From Candidatus Zixiibacteriota bacterium (GTDB lineage Bacteria; Zixibacteria; MSB-5A5; GN15; PGXB01), in assembly GCA_003641425.1 (NCBI GenBank), contig QNAH01000147.1, positions 1-6,936 on the forward strand: a stretch of DNA of 6,936 bases. Reading direction: 5' to 3'. This document shows positions 5,964-6,936 of this stretch, piece after piece (the first letter of the stretch is position 1; each line of letters begins with the position of its first letter). The notes under the pieces were generated by a model. It had not been told where the DNA came from, did no database searches, and worked only from the letters and a program-made list of their open reading frames with translations. The position numbers and the translations under genes were made by a program.

Positions 5964-6374
5964 ATGAGTATAAAGGTTGCAATTCCGATATGGAAAGAAC
6001 GGGTTTCGCCGGTCATGGACAGTGCCGGTCAACTGATGGTGGCTGATTTTGACAACGGCCATATTGTCAGCGAAAACACGGTTGCAATCCCCCAGCTTCA
6101 TGCTGTTCAGAAAGCCAGATTCATTTGTAATCTGGGTGTCAATATACTCATCTGCGGCGCCATTTCCCAGGAACTTGAAACCATGCTGGCTTCATCGGGA
6201 GTCGAGGTCAACCCTTTTTTCCGGGGCACAATTGAAGAGATAATCGCCGCTTTCTGCAACGGAAATTTGAAAGAAGAGCGGTATTATCTGCCCGGTTGCC
6301 GTAACGGCGGACGTGGGCGGGGCCGGGGGCGATGCCAGGGTCGGCGCGGTATGAGAAGGGGAAGATTTAATTAA
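5964..6374 (+). CDS. Dinitrogenase iron-molybdenum cofactor family protein (NifX/NifB-like) with Arg/Gly-rich tail
   Basis: A 136-residue protein of the PF02579 fold, which in NifX, NafY, the NifB C-terminus and orange protein binds metal-sulfur clusters. The start MSIKVAIPIWKERVSPVMDSAG matches the usual KIAIPVW...RVSPVFD opening. The middle has the expected NILICGAISQELETML segment (60-75), and ERYYLPGC (105-112) ends the fold. Residues 113-136 are almost all Gly and Arg, with one Cys at 124, a basic tail known in this family and of unknown role. An upstream in-frame GTG at 5931 would add 11 residues, but these would run through the sigma54 promoter and lie outside the conserved fold, so the ATG at 5964 is preferred. 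No usable ribosome site precedes it, consistent with a leaderless message. No nitrogenase genes are in the window, so an anaerobic ORP-like role is more likely than nitrogen fixation (inference). Confidence 0.85.
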   Translation: MSIKVAIPIWKERVSPVMDSAGQLMVADFDNGHIVSENTVAIPQLHAVQKARFICNLGVNILICGAISQELETMLASSGVEVNPFFRGTIEEIIAAFCNGNLKEERYYLPGCRNGGRGRGRGRCQGRRGMRRGRFN

Positions 6375-6380
6375 GGAGGT
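6373..6380 (+). promoter_or_regulatory. Near-perfect ribosome binding site overlapping the preceding stop codon
   Basis: AAGGAGGT begins within the TAA stop of the upstream gene and lies four bases from the next ATG. This strong site contrasts with the missing one on the first gene of the operon. It suggests that the second cofactor-family protein is made in larger amounts. Confidence 0.85.
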
Positions 6381-6383
6381 TTT

Positions 6384-6746
6384 ATGCGAATAGCAATATC
6401 ATCGGAAGGTATGGATCTTACCAGCAAGGTCGATCCCAGATTCGGTCGAGCGAAATATTTTATCATATATGATACCGAGACGAAAGAAATGGAAGTGGTC
6501 GGCAATGAGCAGAATTTCCAGGCCGCTCAGGGAGCCGGTGTTCAGTCGGCGCAAAATGTCGCCCGCCTCGATGTCCAGGTGGTCATCTCCGGCAATCTCG
6601 GCCCGAAAGCCTTCATGACCCTGTCCGCGGCCGGAATCAAGGCGGCACTCTGGGCCGATGGGACGGTATCACAGGCAATTGAATTGATCGAAAGCGGACA
6701 GCTTAAACCAACCGACGGCGCCAATGTGCGGGGGCACTGGATGTAG
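6384..6746 (+). CDS. NifX/orange-protein-like metal-cluster-binding protein
   Basis: A 120-residue PF02579 protein, close to the usual length of stand-alone family members such as archaeal MTH1175 and Desulfovibrio ORP. The start MRIAISSEGMDLTSKVDPRFGRAKYF carries the typical DPRFGRA motif (17-23). AAQGAGVQSAQ (47-57) and SGNLGPKAF (69-77) are the conserved loops, and it ends DGANVRGHWM, a common ending as I recall. It has no cysteine, so a bound cluster would need other ligands or be carried by inorganic sulfide, as in ORP. It lies nine bases after its paralogue and shares its sigma54 promoter. A +1 frame at its end opens a Cys-rich reading frame (see 6724-6804). Confidence 0.9.
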   Translation: MRIAISSEGMDLTSKVDPRFGRAKYFIIYDTETKEMEVVGNEQNFQAAQGAGVQSAQNVARLDVQVVISGNLGPKAFMTLSAAGIKAALWADGTVSQAIELIESGQLKPTDGANVRGHWM

Positions 6747-6804
6747 CGGCGGCTGTAGCGGTTGTATGAGAGGTAAATGTTATGCCGAGAAAATTCAATA
6801 CTGA
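6724..6804 (+). other. Short Cys-rich open frame overlapping the end of the ORP-like gene (doubtful)
   Basis: In the +1 frame relative to the ORP-like gene, an ATG opens 26 codons with five cysteines (C2, C7, C11, C14, C19) set among Gly and Ser, starting MCGGTGCSGGCSGC. It could be a tiny metal-binding peptide, the real C-terminus reached by an indel or shift in the five-G run at 6730-6734, or chance in GGC/TGT-rich DNA. It has no ribosome site of its own and overlaps the next gene by 23 bases. Confidence 0.2.
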
Positions 6805-6936
6805 AAAGATGGACACTTCGGGTGGACGGGTTCGCCGGAGGATGCGAGGGATGATGTCCACCAAAACCGGCAAGACCATCGGGATCGCCTCGCTGGCCGC
6901 CCCGATAGTCGGATATATCATCAACGATATACAGAA
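6782..6936 (+). CDS. Unrecognised small protein, N-terminus only (runs off the right edge)
   Basis: Fifty-one codons are visible. A GAGAGG-type ribosome site (6768-6773), eight bases before the ATG, supports the start. The first 34 residues are strongly basic, with a VRRRMRGMM run and several Met and Lys residues. A hydrophobic stretch, TIGIASLAAPIVGYIINDI (about 32-50), follows and could be a membrane segment or an amphipathic helix. I do not recognise the family. It lies 35 bases after the ORP-like gene on the same strand, so it is probably in the sigma54-driven operon and may act with the cofactor-family proteins. Confidence 0.65.
   Translation, partial: MPRKFNTEKMDTSGGRVRRRMRGMMSTKTGKTIGIASLAAPIVGYIINDIQ

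Noticed and set aside
1..6936. CRISPR array, tRNA, rRNA or insertion-sequence transposase
   Set aside because: No regularly spaced direct repeats, tRNA-like cloverleaf, rRNA signature or transposase motif was seen on either strand.

Overview
The window carries two unrelated functional blocks and the edge of a third. The organism cannot be named from this sequence. The regulator/dinitrogenase-cofactor-family block on the right is a gene set known mainly from strict anaerobes such as sulfate reducers and relatives. Bacterial -35/-10, -24/-12 and Shine-Dalgarno signals and moderately high-GC coding suggest an anaerobic or facultative bacterium, possibly of an uncultured lineage (inference).

Left edge (1-265, minus): the N-terminus of a UvrD-like helicase/ATPase with a clear Walker A. 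It is AT-rich (about 39% GC by hand count over the first 240 bases) against roughly 55-65% in sampled parts of the next gene. A 344-base non-coding divergent region follows. It holds a hairpin-rich repeat-like patch and a good sigma70-type promoter (TTGACT, 18 bp, TATAAT) facing right.

Metabolic operon (610-4044, plus): a single-chain aconitase-superfamily enzyme that reads as the fungal Lys4-type homoaconitase, followed 90 bases later by an MmgE/PrpD-family dehydratase. Together they look like a dehydratase plus hydratase pair that isomerises a citrate-like tricarboxylate through an aconitate intermediate. The substrate (2-methylcitrate, homocitrate or another) is not fixed by this window. 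The operon ends at a hairpin and a 148-base palindromic element resembling dispersed REP/MITE-type repeats.

Regulated block (4317-6936, plus): a PAS-AAA+-Fis sigma54 activator with a GAFTDA loop and a PAS cysteine cluster. It is followed by two small dinitrogenase iron-molybdenum cofactor (NifX/NifB-like, PF02579) family proteins and the start of an unrecognised small protein. Three copies of one palindrome (TTGTTGCAT-N2-ATGCAACAA) flank the activator: one in its own sigma70-like promoter and two, spaced 32 bp centre to centre, about 133-165 bp upstream of a GG-N10-GC sigma54 promoter that drives the cofactor-family genes. This looks like a self-contained regulon similar in logic to the orange-protein (ORP) system of Desulfovibrio. 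The activator would limit its own synthesis and switch on the cofactor-binding proteins. The predicted sigma54 start lies two bases before the first ATG, so that mRNA may be leaderless.
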